64,000 bases of DNA. Origin: Paenibacillus thiaminolyticus. GTDB taxonomy: Bacteria > Bacillota > Bacilli > Paenibacillales > Paenibacillaceae. Shown here piece by piece: positions 18,665-27,158 of this stretch. The position numbers and the translations under genes are program-made. Under the pieces are notes generated by a model. It was not told the DNA's origin. It worked only from the letters and a program-made list of their open reading frames with translations, and made no database searches. Where the stretch lies: assembly GCF_007066085.1 (NCBI RefSeq), contig NZ_CP041405.1, positions 2,170,001 through 2,234,000 of the forward strand, written 5' to 3'. How positions within the stretch are numbered: position 1 is the first letter of the stretch; every line of letters begins with the position of its first letter.

Positions 18665-18837
18665 CACAATACCTCCTGAATCATAAATTGGTGAAGCAGC
18701 GCAGCAACCTGCGCCTTCGCATACATGCCGTCCTCCCGGAGCAGCGCATGCAGCATGTCCCGCTCCCGTCCGCTGTCCGCCTTCGCTTCCAGCCATTGCG
18801 CCTTCGTGTAAGCCGTCTCTTGCCCATCAATGCTCAT
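18664..18837 (-). CDS. YqzN/YkzM-like small protein (operon A)
   Basis: 57 residues, MSIDGQETAYTKAQWLEAK..., helical. PBSX-type clusters carry a small YkzM-domain protein directly before the sheath, and operon B has its counterpart at 34274-34474 with the same YTKA motif. Function unknown. The start lies inside the end of the tail-terminator gene and the stop overlaps the sheath start, so all three are probably co-translated. Confidence 0.65.
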   Translation of the reverse strand: MSIDGQETAYTKAQWLEAKADSGRERDMLHALLREDGMYAKAQVAALLHQFMIQEVL

Positions 18838-19258
18838 CTCGAATCCGCTCCTCCTGCTTCATTGCTTCCATCTTGCTGCTTGTCTCCCGCTCCCGCAGCA
18901 GCGTGATCGCATACTGCACCCGGAAGCGCAGCATATGATCCGGGTACTCGTGGCTCATCTCGGCGCCGCGGCAGCGCATCGTCCCGAAGTCGACGAGTTC
19001 CAGCGCGTCATACAGCGCATCGGCGACCTCATCGGGATGCGGCCGTTCCCCGGCCTCTCCAGGCACGTAGTCGACCTCCACTTGCCATGCTGCCGCATAG
19101 CGCCGCTCCCCTGTGCGCTGCCGGCTTCCGCTTCGAATACGGACGGCGCAGTACGGCGCAGTCGCGTCCGCTGCCGCCTCGGCATCCAAGACCGCCATTT
19201 CGGGGAAGATCTCCCCAAGCCGCCGCATGATGCCTTGCCGAATCTCGGCACTGTGCAC
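18827..19258 (-). CDS. Tail terminator/connector-like protein, first gene of operon A
   Basis: 143 residues starting at GTG 19258 (HSAEIRQGIMRRLGEIFPE), chosen because GAGGGGGAG lies 5 nt upstream; a longer upstream frame lacks support. The central part (YAAAWQVEVDYVPGE, DALYDALELVDF) resembles phage tail terminator proteins of the DUF6838 kind, which cap the tube. The C-terminal 40 residues (SHEYPDHMLRFRVQYA) are nearly identical to a 47-residue remnant in operon B (35314-35457). Assignment by fold pattern and first-gene position is moderately secure. Confidence 0.65.
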   Translation of the reverse strand: MHSAEIRQGIMRRLGEIFPEMAVLDAEAAADATAPYCAVRIRSGSRQRTGERRYAAAWQVEVDYVPGEAGERPHPDEVADALYDALELVDFGTMRCRGAEMSHEYPDHMLRFRVQYAITLLRERETSSKMEAMKQEERIRDEH

Positions 19259-19335
19259 GTTTTCTCCCCCTCTGCAATCCGGCATAAGAATCCGTGAGTG
19301 GTCCGAGGCTGCAGCCCCAGCTTGCCCACCAATAA

Positions 19336-19369
19336 TAAAAAAACCACCCGGCATCATCATCCGAATGGT
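19336..19369 (-). terminator. Early hairpin terminator in the operon A leader
   Basis: On the minus strand ACCATTCGG, loop ATGATGATG, CCGGGTGGT, then TTTTTTTATT. All nine stem pairs form if two U-G pairs are allowed. It lies between the proposed late promoter and the first gene, and the same hairpin with the same loop occurs in the operon B leader. Confidence 0.7.
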
Positions 19370-19436
19370 CTCTATTCATGGGCTGCCTCCGATCCGCCTT
19401 CGTCACGGGTTCATTGGCACACCACTTCACGCTATT

Positions 19437-19482
19437 ATCTTATCATCGGAAGCCGACCGTTAGCGTGCCAGCATCCGGCCAA
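19437..19482 (-). promoter_or_regulatory. Proposed late promoter of operon A
   Basis: Minus strand: extended -10 TGATAAGAT (TAAGAT at 19442-19437) with no recognisable -35. Upstream TTGGCCGGATGCTGGCACGC (19482-19463) is identical to the block at 35655-35636 in front of operon B. The pattern suggests dependence on an activator, most likely the ArpU-type regulator. This is inferred from conservation, not shown. Confidence 0.5.
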
Positions 19483-19545
19483 ATCGAGGACAGGTTGAAG
19501 GCCAGGGACGGATTGGCGGTGCCACGGCATGTGGGGAGATTCCAA

Positions 19546-19600
19546 ACCACCGTTCACTTCCAGACCAGGAAGTTCCATTGCACCACGCGCCTTATACAGG
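19546..19600 (-). pseudogene. Remnant of the 3' end of an arpU-like gene
   Basis: Minus-strand codons read YKARGAMELPGLEV, matching IKARGVMELAFLLGLEV at the C-terminus of the intact ArpU-type protein (35727-36149) apart from a small internal deletion. DNA identity is obvious (AAGGCGCG.GG, ATGGA.CT, CTGGAAGTG). It stands just upstream of the operon A leader, as the intact gene stands upstream of the operon B leader. Confidence 0.7.
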
Positions 19601-19610
19601 GAAAAGTCCT

Positions 19611-19751
19611 CTAGTTAAAATCAATTCCTGTAATCTGTTTGTACTCTTCCGGTGTGATTTCTCCGAAAGGGTTGGACTCTGTTTTCACGGCTGCGCGCAG
19701 CCCCTCCGCGTCGATCCATTTGCATTCAAACGCAAGCTTCCAGAAAGTCAT
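19611..19751 (-). CDS. xkdX: XkdX-family small protein, last gene of operon B
   Basis: 46 residues, MTFWKLAFECKWIDAEGLRAA..., ending EITPEEYKQITGIDFN. The pattern (aromatic N-terminus, WI/GLR core, P.EY..ITG end) is that of XkdX proteins. The ATG overlaps the previous stop as ATGA. It is the last gene of operon B; no lysis gene follows before the operon A leader. Confidence 0.8.
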   Translation of the reverse strand: MTFWKLAFECKWIDAEGLRAAVKTESNPFGEITPEEYKQITGIDFN

Positions 19752-20308
19752 GCGGATTGTCCTCCTTTGAGCTTGATCAGTTCAAGTTTTGCCTTCGCCA
19801 ACTCCGCGCCCAAGCTGTCGATGACGCTTTGCTGTTTAATATTTTTGATTTTCATTTGTGTCAGTTCTTGGCCCAGCACATCGGATTGTGAAGGACGAGG
19901 CGGGGGATTGAGCGCTTCTATCTCCTCGTCCGTGAGGCCGTTTCGCCAAAAGCTTGTGCCGTCCACAGGCTGCGGCGGTTCTGGTTGCGGATCGTCGCTC
20001 TCTGGGTCATGCTCGGCCATGGCGGCCAGGTATTCGGAGTATGCGGCATTGAAGTCTGCCTCGGCCTCCCGGTAGCCTTCTATATCGAATATAGGTTGAT
20101 ATAGTCCATCCGGCATCGGTATGGCGACTGTGTAGCCTACGAGTATGGTTTCCGGTTCGGCTTGTTGAGCGTCGTCCTGTTCCGGCTTGGGAAATACTTC
20201 TTTCGGCTCAACCAGTTCACGCCGGTCAAAAATGCCCGTTACGGAGTCCGTAACGAGCATCGGTTCGATGTAGCGTCCGGATAGGTCGGTTATGATTGCT
20301 TCTTTCAT
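19748..20308 (-). CDS. Fibre-associated protein with coiled coil (operon B)
   Basis: 186 residues from ATG 20308 (MKEAIITDLSGRYIEPMLV), which has GGAGG 7 nt upstream. The middle is acidic and Pro-rich (ESDDPQPEPPQPVDGTSFW); the last 50 residues form a coiled coil (QELTQMKIKNIKQQSVIDSL). XkdW-like by position after the fibre gene; role unproven. It differs in sequence from its operon A counterpart (5806-6144). Confidence 0.65.
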   Translation of the reverse strand: MKEAIITDLSGRYIEPMLVTDSVTGIFDRRELVEPKEVFPKPEQDDAQQAEPETILVGYTVAIPMPDGLYQPIFDIEGYREAEADFNAAYSEYLAAMAEHDPESDDPQPEPPQPVDGTSFWRNGLTDEEIEALNPPPRPSQSDVLGQELTQMKIKNIKQQSVIDSLGAELAKAKLELIKLKGGQSA

Positions 20309-20321
20309 AGTGCGTCCTCCT

Positions 20322-22994
20322 TCAACTATCAATTGGAAAAGATATTCCGTCCAAGAATAGACTACCATTTAATCCTTCCCCATAATACAAGTACACCTCT
20401 CCTGTTGGGTGTACACCAATCGAAATTAATGCGGTATTCTGAGCCCCTTGTGACGTGAAACTTACCTGCTTTACAAACCTTTTTGGCCTGTAGCCTGCAG
20501 GTAGTTTGAACAGCAACGTGCCCGAGGTTGCTGTTCCGCCTTTAACTCTTCCCCTAAACCTCACCAATTCGTTTTCTTTACGATATCCAGCCTCGAAGTG
20601 TGGGCCTAAGGATCCCCACCCACTCAGTAACGTTGGAGTAATCCACTGCGGAGGATTCATATCCTTCTCCGCCTTCTGATTCTCAACCACGCTCAACCGC
20701 CGCTGCACATCGCCTACACCCTGTACCAAGTCCGATACAGTCCCGCGCAGGTTCGCCGCCACGGTGCTGCTTATCGGAGCTGCAAGCGTTGGGTCGAGCA
20801 TCGTATAGGTGATGTGGCAGACTGCGGTTGGGTCGTACTCGGCCCCTCCGTACATGTATAAGCGTTGCTTACCGTAAGCATAGGGATGATTTGCTTCGAA
20901 ACTCCAGGAGGCATTGTCCAACAAGCTATTTTTATATATTCCCAGAAACTCACTAACTTTGTGTTTAACTTTGCTGCTCTCTTCTCCAGGATAAGTTGAA
21001 TTTATTACGGTATTTCCGTTTATTGGGGAATGAAAAGGAATCACTTTCTCCCTTAGCACAATACCGCTGCCGACCTCGACCATGTTCGATCCTGCCGAGA
21101 ATTTCGCCCCTAGTTCGTAATTCCGGACGGGTTCTACGGTAGGCTTCGCCTTTAGGTATTGGAGGCGGTATGGCTGCCAAGTCCGATTTAATTGATAATA
21201 TGTCGTATTAGATGTGTTTGGGAATGTGCTCGGCGTACCAGAACCAGTATAACCGCCCTCATACGTAGTACCATCAAAACTTTGTAGTGGTGTCCATCCT
21301 TTATGCAATCCGTCTGTACGGTTATAAGTCCCTATAGCTGTAGGGTCAACACCCGAAATATCGTACATCTTCCATCCCAAGAAATATGCCTTAATCTCAT
21401 CCTGCGACGGCTCGTAATCCTTTCCCCATCCGCTGTCTGAGTTGGCGATAGTCATCCAAACATACCCTCCAAGTGAGCCGCTTCCTACGTTAAATGAATC
21501 GGGCTTAACCAAAGGTGCTGAAATCGTATCGTGAGTGAGTTGTGTACCATCAAATTTTATTAATGCAACGTGATTAGTGGTATTCTTTTGTTTTAGCTCA
21601 ATCGAGAATTGCTTAAACCCATCAGGCTGATCGTTGGTGGTCGTATTATCAAAATTACTTGGTTCAAGCGTGACCTTCTTCCACTTCTCCAACACATAAG
21701 GCAGCCCATCGTCTCCCATAAAGAGCGTATCGGGATTGCTGCCGTCTACTGGATGAGCGGCCAGTTCTGTTTCGAAGGCGAGCTTGCTGCGTTGCTGTGG
21801 GAAGAAGGGCTTCGGGTCTGTACCGGGAACAAGCATTGGATTCTTAACTTTAAATGAGCCAGTAGCTGACATATTGCCAAAGAATACGCCGATGTACTTG
21901 GTATCGTCGCCAATTTCGATGGTTGCTCCTGATTCGTCGATTTCATGTTGCCGTATTGGTGTTGCATCATACTCGGTCTGCTCATTAAAGTAACATCTTA
22001 CGTCTGACCCCATAGGGTCAAAATCAACCCGGTACGTTTTATGTTTTACCTTCATATTCCCGAGACCAACGAATTGAATCGTGCTATTAGTCATCAGGTC
22101 TATATCATAATCAGACCTTATATCTACGATTGCTCCATTTACGGCTCCCATATGATAGAAGGACGGCAACAAATTGCCTCCTGTTACGATGGCGTATGGA
22201 TTCGTCACGTTGGTCAAACTGTCTACGTAAGGGTATTTCTCCGCCACCTGAGCAAACTTCATGCTGCCGATGGCTTCGTATTCAGCTTGCGTGATCTCAT
22301 ATAAGGCAAACACGCCGATGCGGAATTCTGCGCCAGCCGTCCCTTCGCCCCGAAAGTAAAAAATGAGGCTTTCTTCTGCGGATAGGTGGGATGGAGAGAT
22401 ATCTATATAGCGGTACTGCATCCCATTCCCTTTGGAAAGATTGCCCGACTTCCGGATCGTATAATACCCGTCAGCCTTCCATTCTGCTAGGGAAAAGTAA
22501 ACGGGTTTATCACACGAAATATTGTCCAAGTATGCTACTGCTACATAATGCTTGGAGCGGTCAATGTTTAGTTCGTACCGGGCGCCAAAGTGTCCCGGAC
22601 TGTCCGCTGTACGGTTGCATACGATTTTCTGAGCTTTCGTTCCCGTCGGGACAGACGTTGTTATGATTTCACCCGTGCCGAAAAACGTGAATAGCGGTGA
22701 TGTTCGGTAATCATAATTACCGTCTTTTCCAATCTGGTTGACGAGAGTTCGTCCTATAATATCCCCCAGCCTGAACGGCGCATCATGCTCCGATTCAACA
22801 ATTTGATAACCTGGCCGGAAGGTAAGAGCTTCAGAAGGAAGCGTCTCTAACTGCTTACTCATGGTGACATCGTTATCAAGCAGCGGTTTAAGGACATTCG
22901 GGTTAAAGTCATCAGGATGTGCCCTTGTTTGCGTCGTCACGCCTTGAATTTCCTGGTTTATTCCCCCTGGCAAAACGTCACCTTTAATGCTCAC
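20322..22994 (-). CDS. Tail fibre / receptor-binding protein (operon B)
   Basis: 890 residues. The N-terminus (MSIKGDVLPGGINQEIQGV) differs from fibre A, but about residues 60-270 are almost the same (YELNIDRSKHYVAVAYLDN, GAEFRIGVFALYEI). Shared blocks recur later (GDDGLPYVL, SDSGWGKDYEPSQDEIKAY, YRLQYLKAKPTVEPVRNYEL). The C-terminal 110 residues (WITPTLLSGWGSLGPHFEAG to LFLDGISFPIDS) are a different beta-rich tip with no pyocin-knob region. The two operons therefore probably target different surface receptors. Confidence 0.85.
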   Translation of the reverse strand: MSIKGDVLPGGINQEIQGVTTQTRAHPDDFNPNVLKPLLDNDVTMSKQLETLPSEALTFRPGYQIVESEHDAPFRLGDIIGRTLVNQIGKDGNYDYRTSPLFTFFGTGEIITTSVPTGTKAQKIVCNRTADSPGHFGARYELNIDRSKHYVAVAYLDNISCDKPVYFSLAEWKADGYYTIRKSGNLSKGNGMQYRYIDISPSHLSAEESLIFYFRGEGTAGAEFRIGVFALYEITQAEYEAIGSMKFAQVAEKYPYVDSLTNVTNPYAIVTGGNLLPSFYHMGAVNGAIVDIRSDYDIDLMTNSTIQFVGLGNMKVKHKTYRVDFDPMGSDVRCYFNEQTEYDATPIRQHEIDESGATIEIGDDTKYIGVFFGNMSATGSFKVKNPMLVPGTDPKPFFPQQRSKLAFETELAAHPVDGSNPDTLFMGDDGLPYVLEKWKKVTLEPSNFDNTTTNDQPDGFKQFSIELKQKNTTNHVALIKFDGTQLTHDTISAPLVKPDSFNVGSGSLGGYVWMTIANSDSGWGKDYEPSQDEIKAYFLGWKMYDISGVDPTAIGTYNRTDGLHKGWTPLQSFDGTTYEGGYTGSGTPSTFPNTSNTTYYQLNRTWQPYRLQYLKAKPTVEPVRNYELGAKFSAGSNMVEVGSGIVLREKVIPFHSPINGNTVINSTYPGEESSKVKHKVSEFLGIYKNSLLDNASWSFEANHPYAYGKQRLYMYGGAEYDPTAVCHITYTMLDPTLAAPISSTVAANLRGTVSDLVQGVGDVQRRLSVVENQKAEKDMNPPQWITPTLLSGWGSLGPHFEAGYRKENELVRFRGRVKGGTATSGTLLFKLPAGYRPKRFVKQVSFTSQGAQNTALISIGVHPTGEVYLYYGEGLNGSLFLDGISFPIDS

Positions 22995-23010
22995 GGTGAT
23001 TCACTCCTTA

Positions 23011-23391
23011 TTAAAAAAGTGCATCGAAGTCAAATTCAAGCTCGTCATTTGCTTCCAGGTTTTTGGTCGTCGTCGTCTTGATTGCGGCCAGTGCCCCGTC
23101 AGCATCAAAGAGGGCCACTTCGTTGATTCCCGCACCAGCTAAACCGTCATTTTGGGCCTGGACGGATAAAGAATAACGTACCGTAGCCGGTTCGGGCATA
23201 GTTGTCCTTACTTCTTTGCGAAAAACTTCATTAAACAGGCTGGTTTCGTCCCCGGTCAACGGCTTCGGAACGCCGGACGCATCTACGCCGCCGGTGCCGA
23301 TGGCGATATGCGTGATTTTCACCATAGGATCCATTCCGGCCGCAGCACGAGCCAGCTTCTCGCGATATACTTTCGTTCTTGCGGTTGCCAT
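23011..23391 (-). CDS. Putative tail-collar/fibre adaptor protein (operon B)
   Basis: 126 residues from ATG 23391 (MATARTKVYREKLARAAAG) with AGGGGGCG upstream. The pattern ITHIAIGTGGVDASGVP ... GAGINEVALFDADG is typical of N-terminal phage fibre (tail-collar) domains that dock on the baseplate. It takes the place of the 94-residue protein in operon A. Family assignment is by motif and position. Confidence 0.65.
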   Translation of the reverse strand: MATARTKVYREKLARAAAGMDPMVKITHIAIGTGGVDASGVPKPLTGDETSLFNEVFRKEVRTTMPEPATVRYSLSVQAQNDGLAGAGINEVALFDADGALAAIKTTTTKNLEANDELEFDFDALF

Positions 23392-23404
23392 ATGTTCGCC
23401 CCCT

Positions 23405-24193
23405 TCAAAAGACTTCCTCATCAATAACCTGACCTGCGCGAATGTGGCGCAAGCTGCACTGATCCGCACTTTCCAGATAAAAATCGAGCCCGAACGGATT
23501 CATCCCGCTAAATGATTGCTCGCCAGCAAACTTCCAGGCCCCATTAAAAACAAGCTCGTCAACATCATCAACTTCATAACGGCTAAATCCAAGGTACAAG
23601 TATGAGCCTTTTAATTTAGACCCACCGATGATCTCCGAGGCGTAATCGAGCTTTATGCGACTTTTCACCTTGGCTGAAGCCTCTATGTGAAAAGAGTTGA
23701 ATAAGTCAATCATCAGTTCTACGATATGGAGCAAATGAGCGGGTTTCGCTTCCTCGAATGCAAATTTAAGACCGGTGTAACTGGTTAGGTCATCAATATC
23801 ATAAATCGTCTTGAAAGCATACGATTCATGCAATGGCAGGAACAGTGCGTTCCTAGTTTGGCTATACGCATTCGCCAGGTCGCGGGCCGTTTGTTCCGTA
23901 AAGGTGCCGCCACCGATAATTTTGGCCTTAATTCGGGAACGGCGGGTTTCATAGCTGTCCTCGTAAATGGTTGGTAAATCCCATTCCTCTTCCCAAATGT
24001 CAAGCCCCCAAGTTGCACGTTCAAGATAACACTGCTCCAGTATGGAGTCGAAGGTTTGCCATAGACCATCCAACTCAATCCCCTGTGTATCCAGTATCGA
24101 GAGCATGAACGGGGATAATTCATATTGTTTTTTCCGTAAATAGCCCAACATAATTGGACCCCGGTTGCTTTTGAACGACGAATTAACTGACAT
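23405..24193 (-). CDS. xkdU: XkdU/YmfQ-like baseplate protein (operon B)
   Basis: 262 residues, longer than the operon A protein. GLDIWEEEWDLPTIYEDSYETRRSRIKAKI is the DUF2313-type core; the C-terminal 80 residues are an added beta domain (LKGSYLYLGFSRYEVDDVDE). It begins inside the end of xkdT (11-nt overlap); an alternative start at MLGYLRKKQYEL (about 24151) is possible. Confidence 0.78.
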   Translation of the reverse strand: MSVNSSFKSNRGPIMLGYLRKKQYELSPFMLSILDTQGIELDGLWQTFDSILEQCYLERATWGLDIWEEEWDLPTIYEDSYETRRSRIKAKIIGGGTFTEQTARDLANAYSQTRNALFLPLHESYAFKTIYDIDDLTSYTGLKFAFEEAKPAHLLHIVELMIDLFNSFHIEASAKVKSRIKLDYASEIIGGSKLKGSYLYLGFSRYEVDDVDELVFNGAWKFAGEQSFSGMNPFGLDFYLESADQCSLRHIRAGQVIDEEVF

Positions 24194-25280
24194 TAATCGT
24201 CACCGTCCCAAGAATCGCAACCGCATCTTGCGCAATTTCAATATTGGCTTCATTTCCATTGACTTTGAGGGCTCCGTAGTCAATAACAGGAGGGATATCC
24301 AGAATGATATTTGCAATCCGAGTATAGCGAACAAGCGGATCGGCAAATGCCAGCGTCTTTAAGTATGCGCGGACACCGTCCTGAATCATTTCTCGTACCT
24401 CGTTAGAAGAGCCTTCACTGCTGAGCGTCACGGTGACGGAAACATGAATCGGAACCTCGGTTGCTCCAACAACGGTTACCATCGAACCGATAGGGCACAC
24501 ATTTTGGATGAAACTCTCAACGGCTTCCACGACTGATGGAGCAGGGGCTGTTTTCTCTTCATTGATAAGTACCACTTTAACCGTACCCGGACCTGCCCAT
24601 AACGGAATAACTTTTAAGCCGCCCACCCCGGGAATCGAGAGCGCCCATTGCTCGTAATCCGATTTGTTCCCGCTGCCGGTCGGAGTGCGGACCTTCAGCA
24701 GAAAACGCTCCCGCAGCGAATCGTCGCTCTCTTCATCGGTTCCGCCTTCCAGCGCGGTCAGATTCGTCACCGCTGTAATGCCTGGCACAGGCTCGCTCAA
24801 ATGGCGTATCGCTCCCGCGGGCACGTTGCCGGATCGCCCTGCATCGAGAGCCTCCACATCGGTAAAGCCTTCGCCGTTCTCCGCAAGCGAAATGCCATGG
24901 ATCACCCGGTACAGCAGAGCGGGCGTTGACTCCGTGCTCTCGGTCGCGATCACGTACCCGCCCGGGACGGCCGCGCCGGGCTTGCCTGTAAAGCGGATTG
25001 TTTTGTCCGTTGAACGGGCTGTGGCGGCAGGCCGCCGTGTCACACCGTGCTCCGCGCAGCGTTCGTCAAGATAGGGGCCGAACGTCGTCGAAGCAAATGC
25101 GCGCCGCAATACCTCCTTGGCCCAGTCGGCTGCCTGGGTCAATTCGATCGCCGCCGGTTCCAGCACATCCCACGGAAACGATCCTTCCGAACGATCCAGG
25201 CTTACCGGCAGCCGCGACAGCATGCGGTCTCGGATGACCTCTTCTGTATCTTCCTGTAAAAAAGGAGGCAGTTCCCTCAT
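24183..25280 (-). CDS. xkdT: Baseplate J-like protein, XkdT (operon B)
   Basis: 365 residues. VIRDRMLSRLPVSLDRSEGS, DESDDSLRERFLLKV and GVGGLKVIPLWAGPGTVKV are the family motifs. It builds the baseplate wedge. Overlaps of 4 nt with xkdS and 11 nt with xkdU indicate coupled translation. Confidence 0.9.
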   Translation of the reverse strand: MRELPPFLQEDTEEVIRDRMLSRLPVSLDRSEGSFPWDVLEPAAIELTQAADWAKEVLRRAFASTTFGPYLDERCAEHGVTRRPAATARSTDKTIRFTGKPGAAVPGGYVIATESTESTPALLYRVIHGISLAENGEGFTDVEALDAGRSGNVPAGAIRHLSEPVPGITAVTNLTALEGGTDEESDDSLRERFLLKVRTPTGSGNKSDYEQWALSIPGVGGLKVIPLWAGPGTVKVVLINEEKTAPAPSVVEAVESFIQNVCPIGSMVTVVGATEVPIHVSVTVTLSSEGSSNEVREMIQDGVRAYLKTLAFADPLVRYTRIANIILDIPPVIDYGALKVNGNEANIEIAQDAVAILGTVTINVS

Positions 25281-25714
25281 ACGCTCACCTCCATTCGTTG
25301 CTCTTGTCCAATGACCGGTACGGCCGTAAAGGATACCGTGACCGAATCGCCTTCAAATTCATACTCAAAATCGGTAACCATCTGCGTCCGAGGATCAGCA
25401 AGAAGCGTCTCGGTGATGGTACGTTCCAGTTCGGAACGAACGGCGGCCCGGGTCGGCTGCCGAATTGCATTCCGGATCTCGCTTCCGTAATCGCTCGAGT
25501 AGGCGAGACAGGCGAAGCGTTCGGTCAAGACGGCCTTCTGGCACCATTGCGCCCACGCCGTATGGCCATCGGCCATTACGAAGCGCCCGGCTCCATCGAT
25601 GACAAAATCGCCGGTTGCGAAATCGAACAGCGGACTCTCGGGGTATTGAACATCGTTCGGGCCCTCATTCTGGACCAGAAACGGCATGGAGAACGCCGGA
25701 AATAAATCAGGCAT
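25277..25714 (-). CDS. xkdS: XkdS-family (DUF2634) baseplate wedge protein (operon B)
   Basis: 145 residues. YSSDYGSEIRNAIRQ and ELERTITETLLADPRTQMV correspond to the gp25-like wedge core. Start overlaps xkdR by 8 nt. Confidence 0.87.
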   Translation of the reverse strand: MPDLFPAFSMPFLVQNEGPNDVQYPESPLFDFATGDFVIDGAGRFVMADGHTAWAQWCQKAVLTERFACLAYSSDYGSEIRNAIRQPTRAAVRSELERTITETLLADPRTQMVTDFEYEFEGDSVTVSFTAVPVIGQEQRMEVSV

Positions 25715-26123
25715 GATCGCCGCTCACCACCTTGCTCATAATGATAGGCTCTCCGGACACCCACAGCACCAGGACCCGGTCTCCGGTTACGAAGCGGGGA
25801 CTGACATCGGCAAGCCGGCTTCCATCCTCCCCAGTGACAAAATCAAACCGGGTCAATGCGGAATAGGTCGTCTCTGCCGTATCCTCCCCTGTCTCGACAA
25901 CAGGCGAAGCCAGGCGGGCCACTCGGGAATATACGGGGACAGTGAAATCCCAATCGGCCAACAAATACCCTTCCGCCGGAATCGGAACGGCGAACTGATC
26001 TAGCAGCAGGCTGCCGTCGTCCTGGATCGTGCCCAGGTCAATGACGTTCAACGTATCCACGCAGCGGGACACCCTCCCGTCCATGGCGGACAGCAAGCGC
26101 CCGGCCCACTCTCTTTTACTCAT
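25707..26123 (-). CDS. xkdR: XkdR-like (DUF2577-type) tail protein (operon B)
   Basis: 138 residues of beta-rich sequence. GYLLADWDFTVPVYSRVARL and the closing GDRVLVLWVSGEPIIMSKVV match the OB-like layout of the family. It is longer than the operon A homologue and diverged. It overlaps xkdQ by 8 nt. Confidence 0.75.
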   Translation of the reverse strand: MSKREWAGRLLSAMDGRVSRCVDTLNVIDLGTIQDDGSLLLDQFAVPIPAEGYLLADWDFTVPVYSRVARLASPVVETGEDTAETTYSALTRFDFVTGEDGSRLADVSPRFVTGDRVLVLWVSGEPIIMSKVVSGDHA

Positions 26124-27147
26124 GGTCGACCACCTCCATCGTCATGCTGCGGTTGTCTGCATCATGCTGAATCCCGTCTATGATGTAATAGCCAAGCAGC
26201 GTGCCGGCTGCAATATAGACCTTGTCCCCCCGCCGCAGAAAAGGAAGATCAGGAGCCGTAACGCTCCGCCGCCTGCGCGGCTTGCCGCGCTCCTTCAGCA
26301 CTTCCTGCGCAGCCTCCCGCACAGCCGCGACCGTGTCATATTGCTGGGAATAGATGATCTCTTGCAAAATGCCGAATTTCGTCTGACCATCCACGGTATC
26401 ATCGATTTTGAGCCGAGTTTTTTTCATCCCCTGTCCCGGCCCCTCATGTTCCACTTCTCCGGCTTGCTTGCTGACGATTTTGACGCGAGTCACCAGATTC
26501 TCGATATCCTGTTGATCGCTGGCACTGCTCACAACATCTGCGTCGAATTGATAAATCGGCTTGTTTTGTCCGGCTTTGACGACATGCATTTGGCCGTTGC
26601 TGGCGCGGATAATATACTGGCCCTTGCCGCGGCTGCGCACCTGATCGATGACGGAGGTCATCATCGAAGCCAAGGTCTGGCTGCGGAACGGCTGCGCGGC
26701 TAAGACAACCGCAGGCAGATCCATCTGGCCGAGCGGAATATTCCAGGCTTTCGCAATATCTCTGATAATGACGGAAGCTTGCGTGCCGTTCTTGTACCAG
26801 CGATCGTCCTTGCTCCGCAACAGGTAGATCAGCATATCATACGATTTAATTTTCAAGACGCCGTTGCCATCCTGCATATAATCCCAGTCGAAAATGACGC
26901 CCTGATGGATTTCCTTCCATCCTTGGCCCCAATCCGCTTGTAAGATCGTCCGGGCGCCAAGCTGCAGCTGCTGATGCAGCCATTTGCCATTCCATTTCTG
27001 GTTCCGTATCGAAAAAGACAAGCGGACAGCCAGTTCATTAGGCTGTTCTTCCCAGCTTAAGCCGCTGGCCAGCGTGGTGAGTGATATCTGTTCCCCTGCA
27101 GGCAGGAGAACAGATAGGTCATATTTCACGTCAGCGATATTGATCAT
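26116..27147 (-). CDS. xkdQ: XkdQ-family tail hub protein (operon B)
   Basis: 343 residues. The order of features (SFSIRNQKWNGKWLHQQ, GVIFDWDYMQDGNGVLKI, SYDMLIYLLRSKDDR, IRDIAKAWNIPLGQ) follows XkdQ/YqbQ. It ends with a basic GKPRRRRSVTAPDLPF loop and a beta region (YYIIDGIQHDADNRSM). It forms the hub at the bottom of the tail tube. Confidence 0.87.
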   Translation of the reverse strand: MINIADVKYDLSVLLPAGEQISLTTLASGLSWEEQPNELAVRLSFSIRNQKWNGKWLHQQLQLGARTILQADWGQGWKEIHQGVIFDWDYMQDGNGVLKIKSYDMLIYLLRSKDDRWYKNGTQASVIIRDIAKAWNIPLGQMDLPAVVLAAQPFRSQTLASMMTSVIDQVRSRGKGQYIIRASNGQMHVVKAGQNKPIYQFDADVVSSASDQQDIENLVTRVKIVSKQAGEVEHEGPGQGMKKTRLKIDDTVDGQTKFGILQEIIYSQQYDTVAAVREAAQEVLKERGKPRRRRSVTAPDLPFLRRGDKVYIAAGTLLGYYIIDGIQHDADNRSMTMEVVDHE

Positions 27148-27158
27148 GGCGGCACCTC

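Noticed and set aside
17345..18679. Long plus-strand frame opposite sheath A (also 32825-34249 opposite sheath B and 49850-51373 opposite pepA)
   Set aside because: Arg/His/Gln-rich shadow translations of clear minus-strand genes.
18667..18796. N-terminal extension of the operon A sheath
   Set aside because: It is the YkzM-like gene read in another frame; the sheath start at 18664 has AGGAGG and the conserved N-terminus.
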